A stretch of 64,000 nucleotides of DNA from Blastocatellia bacterium UBA7656 (GTDB lineage: Bacteria; Acidobacteriota; Blastocatellia; UBA7656), in contig DLHY01000062.1 in assembly GCA_002483445.1 (NCBI GenBank), positions 10,882 to 74,881 on the forward strand. The letters are read 5' to 3'. The translations under genes were made by a program, and so were the position numbers. The notes under the pieces were generated by a model. It saw only the letters and a list, made by a program, of their open reading frames with translations, was not told where the DNA came from and searched no databases. The first letter of the stretch is position 1. Each line of letters opens with the position of its first letter. Positions 50,123-58,726 of this stretch are shown one piece after another.

Positions 50123-51034
50123 TCACATGATCTTTTTGCCGAGCGCGGAAAGGATCAACTCGACTGCCAGTTGAGCAGTCTGATTCGTAGTATCGAACAT
50201 CGGATTGACCTCCGTTATCTCGACCGAAAGCACGCAGCCTGAACCGGCGATCTTCTCCATAGCAAGATGGCTTTCTCTATAAGTCGCCCCTCCCCGCTCA
50301 GGCGTGCCGACTCCCGGCGCGTAAAACGGATCGATGAAATCCATGTCCATAGTCACGTGAAAACCTGCCGTGTTGCGCGAGGCTATTTCTATAGCTTCTT
50401 CGATCACGCTGCTCATGCCGCTTTCGTCCATCTCGGTCATCGTGAATACGCGAATGCCGAGAGAGCGAATCAAATCCCTCTCGCCCGGATCTACGGAACG
50501 CGCGCCTATGACGACCGCATGTTCGGGCAAAATCTTTGGCGCGAATCCCGCGACGTGAGTCAACTCCTTCGCTCCGTGGCCGAGCAGGGCGGCGAGCGGC
50601 ATCCCATGAATATTTCCCGAAGGCGAAGTCTCAGGCGTGTTGATATCAGTATGTGCGTCGAGCCATATCAGGCCGATTCTCTCTTCGCGTTTGCGATGAA
50701 ACGAAGCAACGCCCGCGACGCTCCCTATCGCTATCGAATGATCTCCGCCAAGCACGACCGGAAGAGCGCCTTCGTTGAGAGATGTTTCAACCATCGCGGC
50801 AAGCTCTTCGCAGGCCGCCGCTATTTCGGGCAGAAATCGCGCCTGCCTGCTCGTCTGCGAGAGTGATTCAGGCGGATGGATATGCACGTTGCCCGCGTCG
50901 GTCACTTCGTAGCCCAGCAACGCGATAGCCTGATTGACCCCGGCGATTCTTATGGCTGACGGCCCCATATCGACGCCGCGCCGCCCTGCGCCCAAGTCCA
51001 TCGGCACTCCGATTATCTTCGCTTTCTTTTGCAT
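50123..51034 (-). CDS. Arginase/agmatinase family ureohydrolase (RocF-like)
   Basis: 303 residues from the ATG at 51034. The binuclear manganese site is complete: VLGGDHSIAIG, LDAHTDINTPETS and TMDMDFIDPFYAPGVGTPE. KAKIIGVPMDLGAGRRGVDM and GPSAIRIAG at the N-terminus are typical of arginase (RocF) rather than agmatinase. It hydrolyses arginine to ornithine and urea. An alternative start at 51118 would form an ATGA overlap with the upstream LOG gene and add 28 residues without family similarity; neither start has a strong Shine-Dalgarno sequence. Confidence 0.9.
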   Translation of the reverse strand: MQKKAKIIGVPMDLGAGRRGVDMGPSAIRIAGVNQAIALLGYEVTDAGNVHIHPPESLSQTSRQARFLPEIAAACEELAAMVETSLNEGALPVVLGGDHSIAIGSVAGVASFHRKREERIGLIWLDAHTDINTPETSPSGNIHGMPLAALLGHGAKELTHVAGFAPKILPEHAVVIGARSVDPGERDLIRSLGIRVFTMTEMDESGMSSVIEEAIEIASRNTAGFHVTMDMDFIDPFYAPGVGTPERGGATYRESHLAMEKIAGSGCVLSVEITEVNPMFDTTNQTAQLAVELILSALGKKIM

Positions 51035-51114
51035 AACTTGATTTATTTTCCCACTCGCATCGACGCCCTGCAAGACACGCTTCCGATTCGCCCAATCGTA
51101 TATGAGTTCGACTT

Positions 51115-51654
51115 TCATCGAATCTGCGTTTTCAAAACTTCGACAGCCTCTTCTGCCGTCACTGCAAAAGTCAGAAAGTCCATATCACGTTCGGATATGA
51201 CCAGATGCTCGCGCAGACACTCGAACGCTCGCGGCCAGCACTCGCCCAAGAGGATCAAAGGTCGCCTGTCGAGTACGTTCATAGCGAGTTTGTTCCACAC
51301 GAGCGAGATTTCAGTCATCGTACCCATCCCTCCGCGAAGCGCGACGTATCCGGCTGACTCTCGAATGAGCTTTTGCAATCGCGTGTAAAAACTTTCGCTC
51401 GGCTCTATCGTCTTCACATAAGGATTGGGCGAGGCGTTGAATTGAGTCATCGTCATTCCAATGACGTGGCCCTCGGCTTCGTGCGCGCCGCGGCTTATAG
51501 CTTCCATCACGCCCGCATAACCGCCCGAACACACATCGAATCCCGCTTCGACGATCAAACGGCCAAGCTTCAATGCTTCTCTGTATTCGTCCGTGTCCGC
51601 CGTGCAGCGCGAGCCGCCGAATACGGTTATGCGTTTCTTCTGAAGTTCAATCAC
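51115..51654 (-). CDS. LOG family protein (TIGR00730-type nucleotide phosphoribohydrolase)
   Basis: 179 residues from a GTG at 51654 with GGGAG ten bases upstream; the open frame continues 17 codons further but those lack similarity. The Rossmann-like fold has ITVFGGSR, SGGYAGVMEAISRGAHEAEG and ALRGGMGTMTEISLVW. The last is the variant of the PGGxGTxxE catalytic motif, with Arg for Pro. Family members hydrolyse nucleoside 5'-monophosphates such as cytokinin ribotides, or serve as purine/pyrimidine nucleosidases. The gene is immediately upstream of the arginase gene. Confidence 0.85.
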   Translation of the reverse strand: MIELQKKRITVFGGSRCTADTDEYREALKLGRLIVEAGFDVCSGGYAGVMEAISRGAHEAEGHVIGMTMTQFNASPNPYVKTIEPSESFYTRLQKLIRESAGYVALRGGMGTMTEISLVWNKLAMNVLDRRPLILLGECWPRAFECLREHLVISERDMDFLTFAVTAEEAVEVLKTQIR

Positions 51655-51674
51655 TATTTGATTCTCCCGCAAAA

Positions 51675-51705
51675 AAGAGCAGCGCAAGCTGATCGCCTGC
51701 GCCAC
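51675..51705. repeat. Half-element of the REP-like family
   Basis: The reverse complement GTGGCGCAGGCGATCAGCTT resembles the first arm of copy D (GTGGCGCAAGCTGTCAGCTT). The second arm and core are absent. It lies in the spacer between asnS and the LOG gene. Confidence 0.45.
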
Positions 51706-51739
51706 AAGACGAGTTTGATTTGCAAGGGGAGTTTCCGCT

Positions 51740-53053
51740 TCATGGCTTCAAGCGATAAAGCATTCGCGGGAACGGGATCGTTTCGCGGATGTGCTCGATT
51801 CCGCACATCCAGGTCGTGCATCGCTCTATGCCCATGCCGAATCCGCCGTGCGGGAACGTGCCATACTTGCGCAAATCCAAATACCAGTCGAATGCTTCTT
51901 CCGGCAGATCGTGCGCCTTGATTTGAGTGAGCAGATAATTCAAATCATCAGCCCTCTGGCCGCCGCCTATCACCTCGCCGTAGCCTTCGGGCGCAAGCAC
52001 GTCTACGCACAACGCAAGCTCCGGGCGCTGAGGGTCGGCTTTCATATAAAAAGCCTTCACCGCAGCCGGGTAACGATGCACCATCACGGGGCTGTCAAAA
52101 TGCTTCGAGAGATAAGTCTCATCGGGCGAGCCGAAATCGCCGCCCCATTCGAATCGGTTTTCAAGCTCACCTTTGGCGTGACCTTCCTCAAGCATCCTGA
52201 CTGCGTCATCATATTGAAGTCGAGGGAAAGGCTTTTGAATCAATTCGAGCTTCGACGTGTCGCGCTCAAGCTCGGCCAATTCCCTGCGCCGGTTTTCAAG
52301 CACCCGATGGACGATGAACGTGATGAAGTCTTCGGCCAGTTCCATTATGTCGTCGAGTTCGGCATAAGCGACTTCAGGCTCGACCATCCAGAATTCGGTC
52401 AGGTGGCGGCGAGTCTTGGATTTTTCTGCGCGAAAGGTCGGGCCGAAGCAGTAGACCTTTCCGAAAGCCGCCGCCGTCGCCTCGTTGTAAAGCTGACCCG
52501 ATTGAGTCAGATAGGCTTTGTTGTCATCGAAGTAATCGACTTCGAAGAGAGTGGTCGTCCCTTCGCACGCTGCGGGCGTAAAGATCGGCGTGTCCATCAG
52601 AGTAAAGCCGTTCGAGTCGAAGTAATCGCGGACGGCGCGAATGACTTCGGCTCTCACGCCGAGGATCGCGTGCTGACGGCGCGAGCGCAGCCAAAGATGG
52701 CGATTATCCATCAGGAATTCGACGCCGTGTTCTTTCGGAGTGATGGGGTAAGACTCGGCTATCTGCAAAACTTCGAGATCGATTACGTCAAGCTCGTAGC
52801 CGCCAGGGGCGCGTTCGTCAGCGCGGACGCGGCCTCGAACTATGATCGATGATTCCTGTGTGAGCCTTTCGCAATCGCTCCACATTTTTTCGGAAACGTT
52901 TTTTTTGAAGACCACGCCCTGAATGATTCCTGAGCCGTCGCGTATCTGCGGAAATATGAGCTTGCCGCTCGAACGCAGGTTGTAGAGCCATCCCTTTATG
53001 GTTACTTCCTGGCCGTCGTGACGGGAAATATCGCGTATGTAGACTTGATCCAT
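51740..53053 (-). CDS. asnS: Asparaginyl-tRNA synthetase
   Basis: A 437-residue class II tRNA synthetase. The N-terminal OB fold (VTIKGWLYNLRSSGKLIFPQ) binds the anticodon. Motif 2 is around TFRAEKSKTRRHLTEFWMVE and motif 3 is GGFGMGIERCTTWMCG near the C-terminus. The choice of AsnRS over AspRS rests on the HLTEFWMVEPE sequence and the overall length near 430-460 residues. GGAGAA precedes the ATG. Confidence 0.94.
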   Translation of the reverse strand: MDQVYIRDISRHDGQEVTIKGWLYNLRSSGKLIFPQIRDGSGIIQGVVFKKNVSEKMWSDCERLTQESSIIVRGRVRADERAPGGYELDVIDLEVLQIAESYPITPKEHGVEFLMDNRHLWLRSRRQHAILGVRAEVIRAVRDYFDSNGFTLMDTPIFTPAACEGTTTLFEVDYFDDNKAYLTQSGQLYNEATAAAFGKVYCFGPTFRAEKSKTRRHLTEFWMVEPEVAYAELDDIMELAEDFITFIVHRVLENRRRELAELERDTSKLELIQKPFPRLQYDDAVRMLEEGHAKGELENRFEWGGDFGSPDETYLSKHFDSPVMVHRYPAAVKAFYMKADPQRPELALCVDVLAPEGYGEVIGGGQRADDLNYLLTQIKAHDLPEEAFDWYLDLRKYGTFPHGGFGMGIERCTTWMCGIEHIRETIPFPRMLYRLKP

Positions 53054-53070
53054 AATCGTTCTCCACGAAA

Positions 53071-53154
53071 GATGTGGCGCAAGCTGTCAGCTTGTGGGCC
53101 TCGAATTTTCGTACCTTCAAGGCGCGGCGCAATCTGACCGCATTGCGCTACACC
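53071..53154. repeat. Dispersed REP-like paired palindrome, copy D
   Basis: Left arm TGGCGCAAGCTGTCAGCTTG, core TCGAATTTTCGTACCTTCAA, right arm GCGCAATCTGACCGCATTGC. The core and order match copy B, although the arm sequences have diverged. It lies in the divergent spacer between asnS and the zinc-ribbon protein. Confidence 0.6.
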
Positions 53155-53297
53155 AGAGCAGACCGATTATCCTACTACAGCAGACGACAGCAAAAAAAGT
53201 AGGATTGTTCGACACAAACAAACTTGATACAATCGTCGCGCTGTCGCTCCCCGATCCCCCTGAGAACCAGCCCCGAACATCAAATCGAAGAAGAGCT

Positions 53298-54362
53298 ATG
53301 AAGTTTTGTCCTCATTGTCGGGAAGGGTTCGAAGACGACCTCAAATACTGCACTTTCGACGGCACTGTATTGAGAGTGATCCCGCCCGACGCCAGAGTTA
53401 CAACTCCACTCCCCGACCCGCGCGAGACCTACTCGCGGCGATCAGGCAATGGCGGATGGAGATTCGCTTTTATAATTTTATTTCTGGTCGCGATCACGAG
53501 CGCCGCCACACTCGCAGTAATTTATTTTCGCGGCGAGCAGCATACCGATCCTGCGGCCCAACCGGCCCGATCTAAAATTTCTCAGCCGAATTCCGCGGAA
53601 CCGCCGGTTGTCACTGAAGAGACGAAAACGGCGCTGGAACTAGCCCAGCTTCCGCGCCCGCAGTTGATGGAGATGCTGCCGCAAAATCTTCTGCGCCGAT
53701 TTCACGCAAACGGAGCCGGTCAGGGTAGACCTGTCGATTTGCGAATCGTCAAGGATGACAAGAGCCAGTATGTCGTGCTTGTCGGAACGGTGAGGGTCGA
53801 AGGCGCGTCGCAGCGATTAGCCGAGCGTGTGCTGATTCTTCAATACGACGCGGAGCAGTTCACGGATGTCACACGTCGCGCGCTCCCGGCAGGCGTTTCG
53901 AGCGGCGTCATCCTCGGTCAGCGGTCTCAGGCGAAATTCGACGCGGAAAGCTCGAACCTCATGATCACTGTGCCTGCTTCGTCGAGCGCGATAGTGAAAG
54001 AATGTACTTCGTGCGAACATGCTTATCAGGTTGTCACTCTGGAATGGAAAGGGTCGCGTTATGTCGAAACAGCGCGACAGTGGGACAACGACCGCTACAC
54101 GGTTTTTTATGTTGTGGCCGAGGCTTTGGAAAGACGGCGCGTCGACGGGCGGGTGCGAGGATTGATCGCTCCCGCGCTCGATCCTGTGATCACCGAGGGC
54201 TTTGATCGCGCGGGCCGTGAAGGATGGACGGTTCAGGCGCGCGTCGAAAACGAAGCGGCGGAGACGGGCGCTTATGAATTGATAAACGGCGAGCGGTCGC
54301 TCGTCATCACTGTCTCGAAGATCAACGGCCAGTGGAAAGCCGTGAGGATTAGTGATCGTTAG
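53298..54362 (+). CDS. Zinc-ribbon single-pass membrane protein
   Basis: 354 residues from the ATG at 53298. MKFCPHCREGFEDDLKYC at the N-terminus is a zinc ribbon. One membrane helix (FAFIILFLVAITSAATLAVI) at about residues 55-74 follows, then a Pro/Ala-rich linker and a large extracytoplasmic region of about 240 residues. The latter contains ECTSCEHAYQVVTLEWKGSR, with a second CxxC. Similar zinc-ribbon membrane proteins are common in Acidobacteria and their function is unknown. The final 59 bases are repeated imperfectly at 55170-55228. Confidence 0.75.
   Translation: MKFCPHCREGFEDDLKYCTFDGTVLRVIPPDARVTTPLPDPRETYSRRSGNGGWRFAFIILFLVAITSAATLAVIYFRGEQHTDPAAQPARSKISQPNSAEPPVVTEETKTALELAQLPRPQLMEMLPQNLLRRFHANGAGQGRPVDLRIVKDDKSQYVVLVGTVRVEGASQRLAERVLILQYDAEQFTDVTRRALPAGVSSGVILGQRSQAKFDAESSNLMITVPASSSAIVKECTSCEHAYQVVTLEWKGSRYVETARQWDNDRYTVFYVVAEALERRRVDGRVRGLIAPALDPVITEGFDRAGREGWTVQARVENEAAETGAYELINGERSLVITVSKINGQWKAVRISDR
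54304..54362. repeat. 59-bp duplication, copy 1 (3' end of the zinc-ribbon gene)
   Basis: Matches 55170-55228 in 55 of 59 positions. The four differences are all transitions. Both copies end with the same stop codon (GTGATCGTTAG). The HigBA pair lies between them. Confidence 0.85.
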
Positions 54363-54434
54363 ATCGCTCTCCTGCAATACCCGCCTGTCGTTGCAAGCTG
54401 TAAGGTCTCTCTTTACACTTATCCAGCACAAGGG

Positions 54435-54713
54435 ATGATAAACAGTTTTCAACATAAGGGATTGAAGCAACTGTTTACAACAGGCAATCGCAAAGGCGTG
54501 CCTCCAAGTCTTGCGCCGAGAATAACGATGCTGCTTGACAGGCTCAATGAAGCTACAGACATAATGGATTTGAATATACCGGGTTTCGATCTGCATGAGT
54601 TGAAAGGGAACAGGAAAGGAACATGGGCTATCAAGGCTAATAAAAATCGGCGAATCACTTTCCGCTTCCTGAATAGTGACGCATACGATGTTGATCTGGA
54701 GGATTATCACTGA
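54435..54713 (+). CDS. higB: HigB-family toxin (RelE/ParE superfamily)
   Basis: A 92-residue protein with the pattern of HigB mRNA interferases: FQHKGLKQLFTTGNRKGVPP at the start, DLNIPGFDLHELKGNRKGTW in the middle, and IKANKNRRITFRFLNSDAYD near the end. Such toxins cleave ribosome-bound mRNA. The reading frame overlaps the antitoxin gene by one base (TGATG at 54711-54715). Toxin-before-antitoxin order is typical for higBA. The pair lies between two copies of a 59-bp repeat. Confidence 0.9.
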   Translation: MINSFQHKGLKQLFTTGNRKGVPPSLAPRITMLLDRLNEATDIMDLNIPGFDLHELKGNRKGTWAIKANKNRRITFRFLNSDAYDVDLEDYH

Positions 54714-55105
54714 TGAAAAGAACCATATTGAATGGAAGAAAGCGACGGCCTACTCATCCCGGCGCTCTGTTGAGAGAAATCGTATTGCCAGCCGCAGGAA
54801 TCAGTCAAACCGAACTGGCTCATAAGATCGGCGTATCGAGACGGGTCATTAGTGAATTGTGTCAGGAGAAGCGATCTCTCTCCGTAGATATGGCTCACCG
54901 TCTGGCGCGTGTGTTCAACACTTCTCTCGAATCCTGGCTTAATATGCAGATAGCCGTTGACGTATGGGATGAGCTTGAAGCGCACAAGCGAGAGTACGAC
55001 CGAATCAAGCCGCTCAGTCAGGAAACGAACCTCATTGAGCCAGAGCCTTCGCGTCAGGTTTTATATACTTTGGACAGCGAAGGCCCGGAAAGAAAAACGG
55101 CCTGA
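54713..55105 (+). CDS. higA: HigA-family antitoxin (Cro/C1-type HTH)
   Basis: A 130-residue protein with an HTH of the HigA type: THPGALLREIVLPAAGISQT and on to ELAHKIGVSRRVISELCQEK, then RVFNTSLESWLNMQIAVDVW. The C-terminal 35 residues are polar and probably disordered. It should neutralise the upstream HigB and repress its own operon. No operator palindrome could be picked out before higB. Confidence 0.9.
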   Translation: MKRTILNGRKRRPTHPGALLREIVLPAAGISQTELAHKIGVSRRVISELCQEKRSLSVDMAHRLARVFNTSLESWLNMQIAVDVWDELEAHKREYDRIKPLSQETNLIEPEPSRQVLYTLDSEGPERKTA

Positions 55106-55169
55106 GGCATAGGCAACCTGAGAAGTACGCAACAGAGGCGGATGAAACAATCAGAGGAAGACTAATCGC

Positions 55170-55228
55170 TCATCGCCGTCTCGAAGATCAATGGCCAGCG
55201 GAAAGCCGTGAGGATTAGTGATCGTTAG
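55170..55228. repeat. 59-bp duplication, copy 2
   Basis: It reads AVSKINGQRKAVRISDR and stop, nearly the same as the C-terminus of the zinc-ribbon protein. No other part of that gene precedes it. It looks like a leftover tail created when the HigBA cassette entered or when a paralogue was lost. Confidence 0.85.
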
Positions 55229-55279
55229 GCCGATTGCACGCAGCGAGTCGACGTATACTCATTGCACGGAGGTTGTGCC

Positions 55280-56443
55280 TTGAAAATAGCATCTGTTCTT
55301 CTCCTAACAACAATCGTTCATCTTCACCCTCTCATCGGATCAGGAGCTATTGCCCCTTTACACGATCCGGCCTATGCGCAATCGGATTACTACGAAGTAA
55401 CAACGCTTCTATCGGAACTTTCTCCCAAAATAATAAATGAGGGGTCGGGGATCAGAATCGAAGGGCCAAGCCTGGAAAGGCAGGAGCAAGTCCCCAAGAG
55501 GATACTGCAAATTGCAAATCAGTCGCCTGAGGCGAAAGCAATGGTTATACAATCATTGATTCGAGTAGTTGAGGACTCGGCAGCTAAAAAAGAATCCATG
55601 ATTGCCACCAGATGGATCACTGCTGTCAGGCTATTAGGAAAGCTGAAAGCTATTGATGCTATCGATATACTGATCGAAAACCTTGATGAGACCGGTCAGA
55701 ATGGCGTCATACTTTCCATTCATTTCCGCCCTGTCGTAAGCGCAGTGATTGATATAGGTCAACCGGCAGTACCCAAGCTCATCGAAGCATTATCCCATCA
55801 CAAGCCTTCTATTCGAGGAGAAGCCGTATCTGCCCTTAGCAGGATTGGCGGAGAGAAGGCAATGAAAGCGATAGATACAGCGGCCACAACTGAAACAGAT
55901 GAATATGTACTCGCCATAATCAAAGCCATATTGCGTAATAATACGCCAGCAACGGACGTTGAGGTCAGTCGAGAGGCATCAATCGAATCGTGCGCAGGCG
56001 GGCAAATAGTAGCTGCCACTTTTCGGGTTACTATGGGAGGCAGCGCAGCACCCATGTTGCAAGCTGCCTGCGCCAAAACGCCTGTCGAGATAACGCGCTT
56101 ATTAGTAAAACAAGATGGCTCATATATGGTTTACTTCAGGAACCTCGATCCTAAGCGTCGGGTGGTCGGCGTATCATACGCAGTAACGGAGTTAGACGAT
56201 AAAGGCAATAAAGGGGAGACAGAGTTCATCGCGGGCCTACTGTCAGAGCCGACATCACCGGGAGCAGAAATGATGGAGAACCCCGGATGGAGACACAGAC
56301 AATTTAAGCTGGAAAAAGCCAGAACATACCTCGTGAATTTCAGTAGCGTAAAATTCGAGGACATGTCGGAATGGCATTTTAAAGTTGATTGCAACGTGTC
56401 GAAGTCGATGATGCGAATCAGATGCAAAGAAGCAAAGCAATAA
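55280..56443 (+). CDS. Secreted HEAT-repeat protein
   Basis: 387 residues from a TTG at 55280 with GGAGG seven bases upstream. The signal peptide (IASVLLLTTIVHLHPLIGSG) ends around AYAQS. Helical repeats such as AVPKLIEALSHHKPSIRGEA and VSALSRIGGEKAMKAIDTAA are HEAT-like. A C-terminal region of about 150 residues is beta-rich with two cysteines and no motif I know. It is probably a periplasmic or surface protein. Codon use is more AT-rich than that of panB downstream, which fits an accessory origin. Confidence 0.7.
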   Translation: MKIASVLLLTTIVHLHPLIGSGAIAPLHDPAYAQSDYYEVTTLLSELSPKIINEGSGIRIEGPSLERQEQVPKRILQIANQSPEAKAMVIQSLIRVVEDSAAKKESMIATRWITAVRLLGKLKAIDAIDILIENLDETGQNGVILSIHFRPVVSAVIDIGQPAVPKLIEALSHHKPSIRGEAVSALSRIGGEKAMKAIDTAATTETDEYVLAIIKAILRNNTPATDVEVSREASIESCAGGQIVAATFRVTMGGSAAPMLQAACAKTPVEITRLLVKQDGSYMVYFRNLDPKRRVVGVSYAVTELDDKGNKGETEFIAGLLSEPTSPGAEMMENPGWRHRQFKLEKARTYLVNFSSVKFEDMSEWHFKVDCNVSKSMMRIRCKEAKQ

Positions 56444-56532
56444 ATGATCCTGAGCCTACAGATGCTCATTTTCAAACCCGCCTTCCGCTCATTATAATCA
56501 AATCGAGAATTTTCAAAACAGAGGTCGCCCGA

Positions 56533-57423
56533 ATGAGTCACATCACTGAAAGCTCAATCAAAAAAATCACCGCGCCCGCAATTCGTTCTCGCAAGCGCGG
56601 CGATCCGATCATCGCTCTCACCGCTTACGATTATCCGAGCGCGAGACTCGTCGACGAAGCCGGTTTCGATATCATCCTCGTCGGCGACAGCCTCGCTCAA
56701 ACCGTACTCGGTTATGAATCCACATTGCCTGTCACGCTGGACGAAATGATAGCCGCTGCTCGCGCTGTCCGACGCGGCGCTCGTCGCGCGCTCGTCGTAG
56801 GCGATATGCCTTTCGGCTCTTATCACGACAGCAGCAATCGTGCGGTCGAATCAGCCATTCGCTTCGTCAAGGAAGGCGCGGTCGATGCAGTCAAACTCGA
56901 AGGCGGTCTTCGTCGCGCTGAAGTGGTGCGCGCGATAGTCGAGGCCGAAATTCCGGTGATGGGTCACATAGGACTGACTCCTCAATCAGTCCTCAGAATG
57001 GGCGGCTATCGCGTGCAGGGCAAAACTTTGGAAGCCGCCCGTGAGCTTGTCGAAGACGCTCTCTCACTTGAGCGCGCGGGCGCGTTCTCCGTAGTCCTCG
57101 AAGGCATACCCGCTGAAATTTCCCGATTGATAACGAATCGATTGAGCATCCCGACCATAGGCATAGGCGCTGGCCCGGATTGCGACGGGCAGATACTCGT
57201 CTTCTCTGATCTCGTGGGGCTGACATTCGGCCACACTGCGAAATTCGTCCGTCAGTACGCCGACGCGAAGAGCATAATCAGTGACGCACTCAAACGATTC
57301 GCCGATGATGTATCGTCGCGCCGCTTCCCCTCCGAGGCGGAGAGCTACCACCTGCCCGAAGGCGCAGCAGTCGATTCTCTCCAAGATCAATCGCAGATGC
57401 CGCCGCTTGGGCCGATCAACTGA
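56533..57423 (+). CDS. panB: 3-methyl-2-oxobutanoate hydroxymethyltransferase
   Basis: A 296-residue TIM-barrel enzyme that transfers a hydroxymethyl group to ketoisovalerate in pantothenate synthesis. The Mg2+ site is in ILVGDSLAQTVLGYESTLPV, with the conserved AVKLEGG and the C-terminal PTIGIGAGPDCDGQILVFSD. The start at 56533 gives the normal N-terminus. An open frame upstream to 56389 overlaps the HEAT-repeat gene and is not used. The gene is followed by a small ORF and panC, both in the same direction. Confidence 0.95.
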   Translation: MSHITESSIKKITAPAIRSRKRGDPIIALTAYDYPSARLVDEAGFDIILVGDSLAQTVLGYESTLPVTLDEMIAAARAVRRGARRALVVGDMPFGSYHDSSNRAVESAIRFVKEGAVDAVKLEGGLRRAEVVRAIVEAEIPVMGHIGLTPQSVLRMGGYRVQGKTLEAARELVEDALSLERAGAFSVVLEGIPAEISRLITNRLSIPTIGIGAGPDCDGQILVFSDLVGLTFGHTAKFVRQYADAKSIISDALKRFADDVSSRRFPSEAESYHLPEGAAVDSLQDQSQMPPLGPIN

Positions 57424-57428
57424 AAATT

Positions 57429-57665
57429 ATGCCAACCGAAATTTGGCGATTGCTTGGCTATGATACTTTCGCGCGGGAGGAGTACCCGCTCCCCGGCGAG
57501 TATGACTCTGAAGCCGAGGCTGTCAACGGAGCAATGAAGCGACTTGAAGAGATGGAAAAACTTCAACCTTCCCATCACAGCGGCGGGCAGGATGGAATTC
57601 AGGATCGCGTCTATGTCATCCGACCCGATGGAACGATTTTCAGAGTGCTGCCTGACACGAACTGA
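57429..57665 (+). CDS. Small conserved-type hypothetical protein between panB and panC
   Basis: A 78-residue frame beginning 5 bases after the panB stop. EIWRLLGYDTFAREEYPLPG and a helix (EAEAVNGAMKRLEEME) are followed by DRVYVIRPDGTIFRVLPD. Tight packing in the pan operon and similar codon use support translation. No cofactor or metal motif is visible. It might be a small binding partner of pantothenate enzymes, but only its position suggests this. Confidence 0.6.
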   Translation: MPTEIWRLLGYDTFAREEYPLPGEYDSEAEAVNGAMKRLEEMEKLQPSHHSGGQDGIQDRVYVIRPDGTIFRVLPDTN

Positions 57666-57718
57666 AAACGATCAAAACTCCTTCACTCGCTTCGACCTCT
57701 TGCGATACATTACGCGCT

Positions 57719-58576
57719 ATGGAAATCATCAACCGCGTTCCGAGAATGATGAGCGTCGCGCGCGAGCTTCGCGCTTCAGGCCAGCGCATAGGCTTAGTCC
57801 CCACCATGGGCGCGTTGCACGAAGGCCATCTCTCGCTTATGAGTCAGGCGCGAGAGATGTGCGACAAGGTCATCGCTTCGGTTTTCGTCAACCCCGCGCA
57901 GTTCGGCCCCGATGAGGACTTCGAACGCTATCCGCGCGATCTGGCCCGCGATGCCGAGCTTGCTTTCACTCGCGGAGTCGATTTCATTTTCGCGCCCACA
58001 GCCGAAGACCTCTACCCCGCGGGCTTTTCCACTTACGTCGGGGTCGAGGGACTCAGCACGAAACTCGAAGGCGCAAGCCGTCCGGGTCATTTCCTCGGCG
58101 TCACTACCATTGTGGCAAAGCTTTTGAATATCGTTCACCCGCACTTCGCCTATTTCGGGCGCAAGGACGCGCAGCAGGTCATAGTCATCAAGCGAATGGC
58201 GCGCGACTTGAATATGGATGTTGAAATAGTCGTAGGCCCGACCGTAAGAGAAGAAGACGGACTTGCTCTCTCATCGCGAAACGCATATCTGTCTACAGAC
58301 GGGCGCAAGGCCGCGATCATACTGCGCCGTTCGCTCGAACGCGCCCGCACTCTCTACAACGCGGGCGAGCGCGATGCCGCAAAGATCGCTTCAGCCATGC
58401 GCTCAGTCATCGAACCGGAACCCCTCGCGCGAATCGATTACATTGCCATCACCGACACAGAACATCTCGACCCTGTAGACCCGATCCCCACAGACCGCCC
58501 CATTCTCATCTCAATGGCCGTCTTCATCGACACTACCCGACTGATCGATAACATCGTCCTTAACGGAGCGATCTGA
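57719..58576 (+). CDS. panC: Pantothenate synthetase
   Basis: A 285-residue enzyme that joins pantoate and beta-alanine using ATP. Visible blocks are GLVPTMGALHEGHLSLM (HxGH motif), FVNPAQFGPDEDFERYPR, the pantoate and ATP site FGRKDAQQVIVIKRMARDLN, and GLALSSRNAYLS (KMSK-like loop). It completes the panB-panC operon. A heptamer hairpin follows the stop. Confidence 0.96.
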   Translation: MEIINRVPRMMSVARELRASGQRIGLVPTMGALHEGHLSLMSQAREMCDKVIASVFVNPAQFGPDEDFERYPRDLARDAELAFTRGVDFIFAPTAEDLYPAGFSTYVGVEGLSTKLEGASRPGHFLGVTTIVAKLLNIVHPHFAYFGRKDAQQVIVIKRMARDLNMDVEIVVGPTVREEDGLALSSRNAYLSTDGRKAAIILRRSLERARTLYNAGERDAAKIASAMRSVIEPEPLARIDYIAITDTEHLDPVDPIPTDRPILISMAVFIDTTRLIDNIVLNGAI

Positions 58577-58578
58577 GA

Positions 58579-58724
58579 GTGCGGAATGCGGAATGCGGAG
58601 TGCGGAATGGTGGAAGAAGATTCAACGCTTCTGTTCTCCCACTCGCCCTCTCACCTATGCTCTCATTCTTCCATTCACCCGAACTTCCTTACTCCGCATT
58701 CCGCACTCCGCACTCCGCATTTTC
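58579..58724. repeat. Inverted array of heptamers (RTGCGGA)
   Basis: The left arm (58579-58610) has tandem GTGCGGAATGCGGAATGCGG units. The right arm (58693-58724) is the complement, with CCGCATTCCGCACTCCGCAC. About 80 pyrimidine-rich bases lie between. It fills the spacer between convergent panC and the histidine kinase gene and extends to the kinase stop codon. Confidence 0.75.
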
Positions 58725-58726
58725 TT

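Noticed and set aside
51791..52852. A 353-codon open frame on the plus strand inside asnS
   Set aside because: Shadow of the real minus-strand asnS; no ribosome binding site or recognisable domain.
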